From the NCBI GenBank assembly GCA_034004165.1, contig JAVEXI010000028.1:1-24395 (forward strand): a stretch of DNA of 24,395 nucleotides, in the 5' to 3' direction. The DNA is from Gudongella sp034004165. GTDB taxonomy: Bacteria; Bacillota; Clostridia; Tissierellales; Tissierellaceae. The translations under genes were made by a program, and so were the position numbers. Positions 1 to 6,668 of this stretch are shown piece after piece (positions within the stretch are counted from its first letter, which is position 1; the number at the start of each line of letters is the position of its first letter). The notes beneath the pieces are model-generated. The model made no database searches. It saw nothing but the letters and a program-made list of their open reading frames with translations, and was not told where the DNA came from.

Positions 1-56
1 TGTCAACGAACCAAAGGCCTCTATGCTCTGAATTCCGATAATTTGGAGGTGTTTTT

Positions 57-419
57 GTGTCAACAATTGGACAGAGAATTAAGTCCTCCAGAAAAGATAA
101 GAATCTGTCTCTGGTAAAAGTTAGCGAGCTAACAGGGCTTTCAACGGGTAATTTAAGCGATTTAGAGAACGACAAATTTGCGCCGTCGGCAAATACACTG
201 CTGTTATTAAAGCGTACTTTTGGTGTAAATATCGACTGGTTACTGACAGGAAATGTTCCAAAAGACGAGCAGACATCTAATATTATTCGAGATACAGAAG
301 GAGAATATCTTACAGAAGAAGAAAAAACTCTCTTGGAGGTTTTTAGGAAACTTTCGCCTTTCCAAAGAGAGAAATTGATTGGTTGCGTTTATTTAATATT
401 TGATAAAAATAGTGTGTAA
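57..419 (+). CDS. XRE-family HTH transcriptional regulator, small
   Basis: This 120-aa protein starts at GTG (57) behind GGAGGT at 45-50, a 6-nt spacing. Residues about 4-62 form a lambda-repressor/Cro-type HTH (IGQRIKSSRK, LSLVKVSELTGLSTGNLSDLE), followed by the NIDWLLTG segment common in Firmicutes phage-repressor-like regulators. The last ~45 residues are charged and helical (LTEEEKTLLEVFRKL) and probably dimerise. There is no protease, metal-binding or ligand domain, so it is a one-domain DNA binder. It is followed by a hairpin and converges on apt, so it is its own transcription unit. Its promoter lies outside or at the window edge. Its target is unknown. The palindrome TGATTAATCA at 443-452 just downstream of it is a possible but untested site. 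Confidence 0.9.
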   Translation: MSTIGQRIKSSRKDKNLSLVKVSELTGLSTGNLSDLENDKFAPSANTLLLLKRTFGVNIDWLLTGNVPKDEQTSNIIRDTEGEYLTEEEKTLLEVFRKLSPFQREKLIGCVYLIFDKNSV

Positions 420-454
420 TTTTTTTTGAACATTATGATTAATGATTAATCATA

Positions 455-482
455 GAATAACGTCGGAAGTCCGACGTTATTC
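455..482. terminator. Perfect 12-bp hairpin between convergent XRE gene and apt
   Basis: Arms 455-466 (GAATAACGTCGG) and 471-482 are perfectly complementary around a 4-nt loop (AAGT). The right arm includes the apt stop codon (477-479). On the + strand it is followed by ATATTTTA, a weak U-tract. On the minus strand no clear U-run follows. It is probably a shared terminator or transcript-end structure for the two convergent genes. Confidence 0.6.
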
Positions 483-992
483 ATATTTTACCAAAGAATT
501 TACATGGTAATTATTTAGTTTATCTCGACCTTTTAAGGATTCAAGTTCTATTAAAAACTCCAAAGCAACTATTTCTCCGCCTAGGGATTCAATGAGCTTT
601 GTAGCAGCAGTTACAGTTCCAGCCGTGGCAAGCAGGTCGTCTACTATAGCAATTCTATCGCCTTTCTCTATTGCCTCTGTGTGTATTTCCAGACTATTTG
701 TACCGTATTCAAGCTCGTAACCGTAGCTTGTCGTCTGACCTGGGAGTTTTCCAGGTTTTCTTATAGGTATGAATCCGACTCCAAGACCGTATGCTACAGC
801 TGCTCCAAAGAGAAACCCTCTGGCTTCAGGCCCAACAATATAATCGACACTTCTATCTTTTAAATCGTCTATCATTGCTGTGACAGCCAGCCTGAATGCA
901 TCCTTATCCCTTGTAAGCGTAGTAATATCTTTGAAGCTAACTCCCTTTATTGGGAAATCTTCAATTTCTCTTATTTTAGACTTCAGATCCAA
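477..992 (-). CDS. apt: Adenine phosphoribosyltransferase
   Basis: It makes AMP from adenine and PRPP (purine salvage, cytosol). The start chosen is TTG at 992, giving 171 aa and a DLKSKIREIEDFP beginning typical of the family. GAGGAGG sits 7 nt upstream (1000-1006). The longer open frame to 1034 has no ribosome site and would make the protein oversized. Diagnostic motifs are GVSFKDIT near the N-terminus, the GPEARGF loop, and the PRPP-binding stretch IVDDLLATAGT near residues 111-121. It lies 82 nt after the MurE-like gene on the same strand, so it is probably the last gene of that operon. In many Firmicutes apt sits next to recJ and relA; that context is absent here. Confidence 0.96.
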   Translation of the reverse strand: MDLKSKIREIEDFPIKGVSFKDITTLTRDKDAFRLAVTAMIDDLKDRSVDYIVGPEARGFLFGAAVAYGLGVGFIPIRKPGKLPGQTTSYGYELEYGTNSLEIHTEAIEKGDRIAIVDDLLATAGTVTAATKLIESLGGEIVALEFLIELESLKGRDKLNNYHVNSLVKYE

Positions 993-1074
993 AATACTTC
1001 CTCCTCGAATGTTGTTTGTGTAATTTAGACACAATCATAGTTTACCACAATTGTTATGATATTAAAAATGTATT

Positions 1075-2622
1075 TTACAAAGTACTAAGGTGCTCCGAGA
1101 CTCTCTTGGCAAGAGGACTGTATAATTTTTCTTTATTCAGCAGCGGCCTCATTTCCAAGATCTTATCAATAGCAATTCTGGCTCCCCTGTCCATGCCCTG
1201 ACATCCTGCCAATAGTATTATATCCCCATTGGCTACCTTATCAAGAACTGATACTATTGCATCCTGCAGCGTGTCGAAGACTGTATAAGCAAGACCTGAC
1301 TCATCCATAACCTCTCTAAACACAGATTCCTCTTCTAAAGATACTTCATCTTTCCAAGTTACAGATCCTATGCTCTTTGTTGCAGTTATCTCGGATACTC
1401 CAAGTTTTTCCTTCCAACTTACCAGCGCCTCAGCATTTTCACGATTTACTGTTGGACCCCGGTTTCCTCTGATTGCATAAATTATATGGAGTTTGTTCTT
1501 TTCCATATCCGCAAGTGTTCCGAGAGTACTATTGATATTTTTAATATTGGCAAAGTGGTCATCTACAATAATAAATTCGTCTTCAAATATAAATTCAAAT
1601 CTGCGCTCCACACCATGAAATTCTTTAAGAGCTCTTTTGATTACATCTATGGGAACTCCATCTGCAAGCGCTATACAAATGGCTGCCATAGCATTTTCAA
1701 CTGAATGGTAGCCTGGAATTCCAAGCTCGACCTTAAACTTGCCTCTTAGAATATCACTATCTTGCAAATGAATATCTTTCTTGATTTCTACATCAAAATG
1801 TGCCCTTCCTCTTACGAGTTTTAAATTTTTGCAGAGAACATCACCATTATCAGTGTCTATAGAAAAATTGACAGTTGCAGCTTTTGTCTTATCAGCCAAA
1901 TTCTTTATTCGAACATAATCAAAATTAAGAACAGCGACAGCAGATTTTTTTGCTTCTGTTATGAGACTTGATTTGACTTCCCAATACCTTTCGAAAGTAC
2001 CATGCTGATCTATATGCTCACGGCTGAAGTTAGCAAATGAAACAATGTCAAAATCAATGTCTTGTGCCCGATAAAGCTCCATGGCAGATGATGAAACTTC
2101 CATAACAGCTCTATCAATACAGTTTTCTACCATTTCAAAAAATAACTCCTGCAAGTCTAAGCTTTCTGGAGTTGTGAGTTCGGATATCTGAACTCGCTTT
2201 CCAGTTTTATTCAACACGCTCCCAACTATTCCTGTTTTATGTCCATGAAGCTCATAAATTTTGTCTACAAGAAATGTTGTAGTCGTCTTTCCATTAGTAG
2301 CTGTCACCCCAACCGTCTTAATTTTTTTCGAAGGCTCTCCATAAAAATTTGAACCCATTTTAGACAAAACGCGCCTAGAATTCTTTACTTGTATTTGAGG
2401 AATCGCATCGTCGGTAAACTCTTCGACTACAGCTGCAATGGCACCTTTTTCTACAGCTTTGCCAATGTAGAGATGTCCATCCGTCTTATATCCTCTTATC
2501 GCCACATAAAGAAAACCTGGCTCTGCTCTGTCTGAATGATATGCTATTCCTTTGATATCGCTATCTGTAAATCCCTTTTTGTCTATTACTTCTATTCCAC
2601 TAAACAGATCTGATATTTTCAT
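1075..2622 (-). CDS. Divergent MurE-like (Mur ligase family) amide ligase, substrate unknown
   Basis: This 515-aa protein has the Mur ligase three-domain plan. It has an N-terminal MurE-type domain (about 1-95), an ATPase core with P-loop GVTATNGKTTT (105-115), TTPESLDLQ (150-158) and FSREHIDQHGTFERYWEVK (199-217, ending at the Lys that is carbamylated in MurE), and a C-terminal domain. It is not an orthodox MurE. The EVSSHA signature reads EVSSSA, the DYAHTPD region reads DDHFANI, the glycine-rich GGDRD segment reads IRGNRG, and no DNPR diaminopimelate motif is seen. ATP-dependent amide-bond formation is therefore likely, but the acceptor is unknown. The ATG is 3 nt after the stop of the ATP-grasp gene, so the two are translationally coupled and probably act in one pathway. 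Confidence 0.85.
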   Translation of the reverse strand: MKISDLFSGIEVIDKKGFTDSDIKGIAYHSDRAEPGFLYVAIRGYKTDGHLYIGKAVEKGAIAAVVEEFTDDAIPQIQVKNSRRVLSKMGSNFYGEPSKKIKTVGVTATNGKTTTTFLVDKIYELHGHKTGIVGSVLNKTGKRVQISELTTPESLDLQELFFEMVENCIDRAVMEVSSSAMELYRAQDIDFDIVSFANFSREHIDQHGTFERYWEVKSSLITEAKKSAVAVLNFDYVRIKNLADKTKAATVNFSIDTDNGDVLCKNLKLVRGRAHFDVEIKKDIHLQDSDILRGKFKVELGIPGYHSVENAMAAICIALADGVPIDVIKRALKEFHGVERRFEFIFEDEFIIVDDHFANIKNINSTLGTLADMEKNKLHIIYAIRGNRGPTVNRENAEALVSWKEKLGVSEITATKSIGSVTWKDEVSLEEESVFREVMDESGLAYTVFDTLQDAIVSVLDKVANGDIILLAGCQGMDRGARIAIDKILEMRPLLNKEKLYSPLAKRVSEHLSTL

Positions 2623-2625
2623 ATT

Positions 2626-3813
2626 TTACACCCGCCTAAAAAATCTGTTAGTAACTTTCCCCATCAGAATGCCCATATAATTAAATGCTGGCGCAGGGTC
2701 ATCAAAACTCCACACAGCAGGAGCTTTCTTTCGAAACAATGATTTAAACACCTGCCAAAAAGATAGCTGCCCGCTTTTAATATAATCTCTGCAAGCTAAA
2801 ATATCCTCAAATAGATATTGAAATACGTAACCTGTGTCTGTGGTTACAGCTTTATCAGGCAATGGATCTCCCGTCATATCTTTATAACATACATATGGAA
2901 AATTTATACCTGCTTTGTATAAAAGACAATTCAGTGTAGTCGTTCTAATATTTATCTCTATAAGATAAAATTTGCCTGTTTTTTCATCTTTCTTAAATTC
3001 TATCTCTCCAAATCCTCTGTACCCGATTTTCTCCAAAAAAGGAATCCCAATTTCAGCCAATTCTGGTACAATTTTGTGTTCAGTATAGACTGATGCCCCA
3101 AAGTTTATAGGAAACTGCCTTAATTTTCTACATGTAGTCCAGTGAGTAACTCTTCCACTTTGGTCGATATAGAAATCAAAAGTATACATATGGTCGTCAA
3201 ATCCCGGAATAATTCTCTGGATAATAACCTCTAGTTCAGCTTCCTGGGTTCTTCTAACTGCTTCTATAAGTTCTTCCTCGTTGTTGCAATACAAAACCTT
3301 ATGCCTAAACTTAGCCATAAAAGCAGGTGAATCCACAGGTTTAACTATGCAAGGATAACCCAGTTCGTCTCTTACGCGTGTTCTAAGATCTGGATCGTCA
3401 GATTCAATCGTCTCTGGAACCAAAACTCCATGCTTATTAGCTAAGTGAAACAGTGATTCCTTTTTCATAATTTCTGTCCACAGTCCTTTTTCAACCATGG
3501 GTATCAAATAATACTGCTTTAATTCATCCAAATGCTCGTCAATAAATTCTGCATATGGATCAGCACTGGGGAACAGTAATGGTTTTGTCTTTTCTTCTTG
3601 AGCTATCTCTATTAACTTTTGTAAATATTCTTTTGGTTCTTCTCTAAAGTTTGGAGCTATGACGTGTGAATGCAAATACTTTGACTTTGCTGCATACAAC
3701 CCCTCTGTTGTGTAGTCAACAGCTATTGTTTTTATATTTTCATAACCCAAAGTTCTGATAATGCTAAGCCCGATATAATAATTTGTTCCTAGCACAACTG
3801 CTTTTGTTTCCAT
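2626..3813 (-). CDS. ATP-grasp carboxylate-amine ligase (D-aspartate-ligase/PylC-like)
   Basis: This 395-aa protein starts at ATG behind GGAGGTG. It has an N-terminal Rossmann-like pre-ATP-grasp domain (AVVLGTNYYIGLSIIRTLG), then ATP-grasp motifs: CIVKPVDSP for nucleotide binding, a grasp loop with IIQRIIPGFDDHMYTFDF, and the metal-binding FGEIEFKKDE...YLIEINIR, where Glu and Asn bind Mg. The RKLRQFPINFGASVYTE stretch is typical of carboxylate-amine ligases such as the D-aspartate ligase of enterococcal cell-wall synthesis. Such enzymes form an acyl phosphate that an amine attacks. Both substrates are unknown here. It is followed 3 nt later by the MurE-like ligase and preceded by DUF5317 with a 58-nt gap lacking a terminator. 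Confidence 0.85.
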   Translation of the reverse strand: METKAVVLGTNYYIGLSIIRTLGYENIKTIAVDYTTEGLYAAKSKYLHSHVIAPNFREEPKEYLQKLIEIAQEEKTKPLLFPSADPYAEFIDEHLDELKQYYLIPMVEKGLWTEIMKKESLFHLANKHGVLVPETIESDDPDLRTRVRDELGYPCIVKPVDSPAFMAKFRHKVLYCNNEEELIEAVRRTQEAELEVIIQRIIPGFDDHMYTFDFYIDQSGRVTHWTTCRKLRQFPINFGASVYTEHKIVPELAEIGIPFLEKIGYRGFGEIEFKKDEKTGKFYLIEINIRTTTLNCLLYKAGINFPYVCYKDMTGDPLPDKAVTTDTGYVFQYLFEDILACRDYIKSGQLSFWQVFKSLFRKKAPAVWSFDDPAPAFNYMGILMGKVTNRFFRRV

Positions 3814-3871
3814 CGCACACCTCCAAAAAATAACCCAAACACTTCAACGCCAATGAAATGTCCGGGAATAG

Positions 3872-4432
3872 TCAGTCACTTTTATATTTGAGCATTTCTC
3901 TTTGGAAAAACAGAAACACCCCTCCCATTATGAAAACATCACCTATGCTGATAATCTTAGGCAATGGGTAGGGCTTTGGTATTACAATTATATCTGCAAG
4001 CCAGACTAATCTCGTATCGCTGCCCACAGCGACGTGTTTTATATCGAGATTTCTCTCCGGAAGTTCTATCTCTTGTCTTATTCCGCTTATTCCTCCAAGT
4101 GAAACCGGCATTTTCCCATTGTTCATTGCTATCACTGAAACATTAAGTAGTAAACCTATTAAAAAGAGCTTCATATAGCTCTTTTTCCAATTTAATAGTA
4201 TTGTAATTATCATGAGTAAATATGAAAATAGAATCAAATATAAGAACCAGTCGTTTACAAATACTTTAATTAACGAATTCCCATATAGTTTTGTCAAAGA
4301 AAAACTTGCCTGTAATAATGCAGCTGCAATAAATAGTACATATCCCTTTAATGTTATATCAGCGAGATTTTTTATGCTTCCCTTTCTTAGTTTCGCTATT
4401 AAAATAGATAAAATTGCAGGTTCAAGAAACAT
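3872..4432 (-). CDS. DUF5317-family membrane protein
   Basis: This 186-aa integral membrane protein has about five hydrophobic segments (for example YVLFIAAALLQ, WFLYLILFSYLLMIITILL, LFLIGLLLNVSVIAM). The family signature is visible: NNGKMPVSLGG, a TRLVWLADII segment, PKPYPLPKIISIGDVFI and a final helix. DUF5317 proteins have no established function. They are often next to HD-GYP proteins in Clostridia, as here. The ribosome site AGGTG overlaps the HD-GYP stop codon, with 8 nt between the genes, so the two are coupled. A role in sensing or in c-di-GMP-linked envelope behaviour is inference only. Confidence 0.82.
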   Translation of the reverse strand: MFLEPAILSILIAKLRKGSIKNLADITLKGYVLFIAAALLQASFSLTKLYGNSLIKVFVNDWFLYLILFSYLLMIITILLNWKKSYMKLFLIGLLLNVSVIAMNNGKMPVSLGGISGIRQEIELPERNLDIKHVAVGSDTRLVWLADIIVIPKPYPLPKIISIGDVFIMGGVFLFFQREMLKYKSD

Positions 4433-4440
4433 ATCAGCAC

Positions 4441-5682
4441 CTAATTGTTCAATAGTGAAATAAATGTCTCTACTAGTTTTGGGTGGAACTGTGTACCAGA
4501 GTTTCTCCTTAATTCTTCAATGGCTTCTGCTGTTGTAAGTGCTCTTCTATAAGGTCTATCAGATGTCATTGCATCGTAAGAATCTGCTATTGTTAGAACG
4601 CAGGCCTCAATAGGTATATCTTCTCCTGAAAGTCCATCAGGATATCCTTTGCCATCATATCTTTCATGGTGATGTTTGACAATGGTCGTGATGTCCTTGA
4701 GAAAATCAACCTTGCTTATTATTTCTGCACCGATGCTTGGATGTTTCATTATTTCAACGAATTCTTCGCTTGTCAGTTTAGTGGCTTTGTTAAGTATACT
4801 ATCATTAATTCCGATTTTCCCTATGTCATGCAGAATTGATGCAGTTTTTATATTCTGTATGCTTTCAAAAGGCAAATGATAAGCTTCAGCCAGTTCTACT
4901 GCCAGTTTTTCTACTCTGTTGGCATGGCCACTAGTATATGGGTCCTTTGCCTCGACCGTCTTATTAAGCGCTTGTATAGTTGATAAGTAAAGGTTTCTCA
5001 TCTCTATGTAAAGCTTAAATGAATAACGTGCAAGTAGCAGCGGTCCAAAGAATAGAATTACTGCGCCGTAACCGTATCCCAAAAATGCTAAAGCTATGAT
5101 AATACCCATAGTTCCGACGGCAATGGCACTTGGAAAAATCCCTCTTATATTACTTATCCATGTATCGGCAAAATTCGCCTTATTAGATACTGACAAAAAT
5201 CCAGATATAATGAGGGTATTGAGTACTACACCCAGAATCAGAATCAACATAGTTGGTAGTAGTGCGAACTTTCCTATCTCGCCTCCAGCCCATAAGTATA
5301 AAAGACTTATTATTGCAGTAACTATAACGCTTTGTGATACATTAAAAACTGATTTATGCACCGGAAGATTGAATACATGAACATATCCCCTGCCTGTTAT
5401 TCTTGGAGCTCTGCATAAGAATCCAATACCAGAAGCAGTAGTTGCAAGAAGTGGCCCTCCCACAATAACTGCAGCAATATTGATGGCATAGCCCACGGAT
5501 ACGCCAATTGTATTATTTGGCATAGGAATAAGCAGTGATTCAACTATAATTGAAAGCACTGCCCAGAATGCAAGAAGCCCAAGGCTTCCTATGCTAAAGT
5601 TCAACATTATATATGTATATATACCAAGAGCAAATATGACAAGAAAACCCAAGTATGCCTTAGTTCTAAAGTTGATGCTCAT
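4441..5682 (-). CDS. Membrane-anchored HD-GYP domain cyclic-di-GMP phosphodiesterase
   Basis: This 413-aa protein probably hydrolyses c-di-GMP. Residues 1-225 form an N-terminal membrane sensor of about six hydrophobic helices with no recognised name. The HD-GYP domain (about 235-413) has all hallmark residues: SGHANRV (His253), HDIGK (285-289), KHHHERYDGKGYP (337-348, including the GYP), DSYDAMTSDRPYR (368-379) and GTQFHP. Catalysis is therefore expected. The start ATG follows AAGGAGAGG. It lies downstream of the inverted-repeat and micro-ORF region (5703-5899) and upstream of DUF5317 with overlapping signals. It could also act on related cyclic dinucleotides; the sequence does not decide. 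Confidence 0.93.
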   Translation of the reverse strand: MSINFRTKAYLGFLVIFALGIYTYIMLNFSIGSLGLLAFWAVLSIIVESLLIPMPNNTIGVSVGYAINIAAVIVGGPLLATTASGIGFLCRAPRITGRGYVHVFNLPVHKSVFNVSQSVIVTAIISLLYLWAGGEIGKFALLPTMLILILGVVLNTLIISGFLSVSNKANFADTWISNIRGIFPSAIAVGTMGIIIALAFLGYGYGAVILFFGPLLLARYSFKLYIEMRNLYLSTIQALNKTVEAKDPYTSGHANRVEKLAVELAEAYHLPFESIQNIKTASILHDIGKIGINDSILNKATKLTSEEFVEIMKHPSIGAEIISKVDFLKDITTIVKHHHERYDGKGYPDGLSGEDIPIEACVLTIADSYDAMTSDRPYRRALTTAEAIEELRRNSGTQFHPKLVETFISLLNN

Positions 5683-5730
5683 ATCGACCTCTCCTTAAAG
5701 ATAATGCCGGCTAGTTTTACGGTACATGTA

Positions 5731-5808
5731 CTAGATTAGTGAAAAATTCGCGCCTGCTGCCAATACTAATGCAAGAATGCTCATTAAAACGCCTATTGTT
5801 TTTTTCAT
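5731..5808 (-). CDS. Micro-ORF: 25-aa hydrophobic signal-like peptide
   Basis: ATG at 5808 has an excellent ribosome site, GAGGAGG at 5818-5824, 9 nt away. The frame encodes 25 residues beginning MKKTIGVLMS and continuing ILALVLAAGANFSLI, then TAG. It has a positive N-terminus, a hydrophobic core and a small-residue AAGA patch, like a bare signal peptide, a small membrane peptide or a pheromone/leader peptide. There is no Cys or Ser-rich tail as in AgrD-type precursors. It sits between the 205-aa gene and the HD-GYP gene on their strand, inside nested inverted repeats. Its function is unknown. Translation is likely from the initiation signals alone, but there is no homology support. Confidence 0.6.
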   Translation of the reverse strand: MKKTIGVLMSILALVLAAGANFSLI

Positions 5809-5866
5809 CGAATATAGCCTCCTCTAAGAGTACTATGCTGTCCGCTAGTCAAGCATGCTATATTCG
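5809..5866 (-). promoter_or_regulatory. 10-bp inverted repeat enclosing the micro-ORF ribosome site
   Basis: On the minus-strand RNA, CGAATATAGC (5866-5857) pairs perfectly with GCTATATTCG (5818-5809), which ends at the nucleotide before the ATG. The loop carries most of the GAGGAGG ribosome site, whose last base lies in the stem. It also carries a smaller hairpin, ATGCT...AGCAT. Forming the stem would constrain initiation on the micro-ORF, so a translational switch is plausible. I do not recognise a known riboswitch class, and it lacks the conserved motifs of the GEMM c-di-GMP riboswitch. Confidence 0.5.
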
Positions 5867-5901
5867 CTCCGCTATTTACAACAAAAATTAGCCGGCATTG
5901 A

Positions 5902-6519
5902 TCACCACTTGGTTACGTATCTATTTACTGCATCGAGAGTAGCTTTGACAATGGCTCCATGATAATCGTTCTTAACGATGCAGGAGCCAGAGAGTTTGAG
6001 TTCGTATTCACCTAAAAGCCCGGATACGCATACCACAATAACAGTCGCCCCTGAAATTGAGACTTGTCGTATGTCTTCGAAAATAAATACTTCGTCGTAA
6101 CCGCACGCCTCCTGTATTGCCGAGAGCGTACTTTCCACAAGCATCCTGTCCACATTTCGAGAGGTGTTGACGCCACTTCTAGAGTGAACATATTCGTCTT
6201 CGTTTTTTAATATGTTAACTCGTATTGTAGCTTTAGTACCAGATACTTCCTGAGACACCCCACTTATTTTAACTCTGCAAGTACTCCTTTGCACGGAGTC
6301 CTCTGGAATTTGTGCGATGCTTATCTTTTTGTGATCTATATCTACGTCATATGTAGCGAGTAAAACTGATTGTACGTCTCTTACTATCTGTTTAGGCCCT
6401 CTGTGCCCGTTGGATACTACGTGGATCTCGTCTATTTGTTCATTCTCACCAAGAACGATTTTGCTGGATACTACAGATTCAATTTTTCTTAAATTATCTT
6501 CCATAATTTTATGATCCAT
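5902..6519 (-). CDS. Conserved clostridial hypothetical protein, first gene of the HD-GYP operon
   Basis: This protein of unknown function has 205 aa from the ATG at 6519, which has GGGGGAT about 6 nt upstream. The ATG at 6534 would add five residues but has a ribosome site almost touching it. There is no signal peptide or membrane helix. Residues about 15-75 form a compact alpha/beta unit with the striking stretch IDEIHVVSNGHRGPKQIVRD followed by VDIDHKKISIAQI. Residues about 85-205 look like a second alpha/beta unit with an Arg-containing turn (TSRNVDRMLVESTLSAIQ) and a similar-looking end (HGAIVKATLDAVNRY). The segments suggest a two-domain cytosolic protein with possible internal duplication. 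Its place ahead of the micro-ORF and HD-GYP gene suggests a link to that signalling unit. I do not assign a function. Confidence 0.8.
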   Translation of the reverse strand: MDHKIMEDNLRKIESVVSSKIVLGENEQIDEIHVVSNGHRGPKQIVRDVQSVLLATYDVDIDHKKISIAQIPEDSVQRSTCRVKISGVSQEVSGTKATIRVNILKNEDEYVHSRSGVNTSRNVDRMLVESTLSAIQEACGYDEVFIFEDIRQVSISGATVIVVCVSGLLGEYELKLSGSCIVKNDYHGAIVKATLDAVNRYVTKW

Positions 6520-6548
6520 ATATTTATCCCCCATACTCCGACTTAGGC

Positions 6549-6570
6549 ATATCTAATTATAATTAGATAT
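6549..6570. promoter_or_regulatory. 22-bp perfect palindrome, candidate operator
   Basis: The half-site ATATCTAATTA (6549-6559) is followed immediately by its exact complement (6560-6570). It overlaps the -10 box and the expected start of the operon transcript. A bound repressor would therefore block transcription. As RNA it could instead be a 5'-end hairpin. Confidence 0.6.
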
Positions 6571-6595
6571 TATCACGGTTTGAACTATCTTTCAA
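6567..6595 (-). promoter_or_regulatory. Sigma-A promoter of the HD-GYP/ligase/apt operon
   Basis: On the minus strand, -35 TTGAAA (6595-6590) is separated by 17 bp from -10 TAATAT (6572-6567). Transcription should start near 6560, about 40 nt before the ATG at 6519. No other strong promoter or terminator is evident down to apt, so this may drive seven ORFs. Confidence 0.65.
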
Positions 6596-6616
6596 TATAA
6601 ACTGCTCTGTAAATTG

Positions 6617-6652
6617 AAAAAAGTGTGAATATTGTAAAAATATCACACTTTT
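6617..6652 (-). terminator. Intrinsic terminator after glgP
   Basis: On the minus strand, AAAAGTGTGA (6652-6643) pairs with TCACACTTTT (6628-6619), with a partly paired A/T-rich interior, and the T-run continues to 6617. It lies 17 nt after the glgP stop and separates glgP from the next operon's promoter. Confidence 0.85.
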
Positions 6653-6668
6653 AACTGGGTGAAATCCC

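Larger units (their letters stand above)
5703..5899. repeat. Long-range inverted repeat framing the micro-ORF
   Basis: AATGCCGGCTA at 5703-5713 is exactly complementary to TAGCCGGCATT at 5889-5899. After one mismatch, four more pairs follow (TTTT 5715-5718 with AAAA 5884-5887). The repeat encloses 175 nt that contain a second inverted repeat and the micro-ORF. GAT directly flanks both outer ends (5700-5702 and 5900-5902), which could be a 3-bp target duplication of a small non-autonomous element or chance. The right arm ends 2 nt from the stop codon of the upstream gene. It could also be an RNA processing or stability structure of the operon mRNA. Confidence 0.6.

Noticed and set aside
442..453. 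Palindrome ATGATTAATCAT downstream of the XRE gene as its operator
   Set aside because: It lies after the gene rather than at a promoter, and the DNA is AT-rich, so chance is likely. Mentioned only as a possibility under the XRE gene.
5695..5733. Read-through of the micro-ORF's TAG as pyrrolysine
   Set aside because: Only a short basic tail follows before TAA, and nothing else in the window suggests pyrrolysine use.
5731..5808. Micro-ORF as an AgrD-type cyclic peptide precursor
   Set aside because: The hydrophobic N-terminus is similar in style, but there is no Cys for the thiolactone, no acidic C-terminal tail and no AgrB gene nearby.
5809..5901. GEMM-type c-di-GMP riboswitch before the HD-GYP gene
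   Set aside because: The conserved GEMM core elements are not present; only a simple nested inverted repeat is seen.
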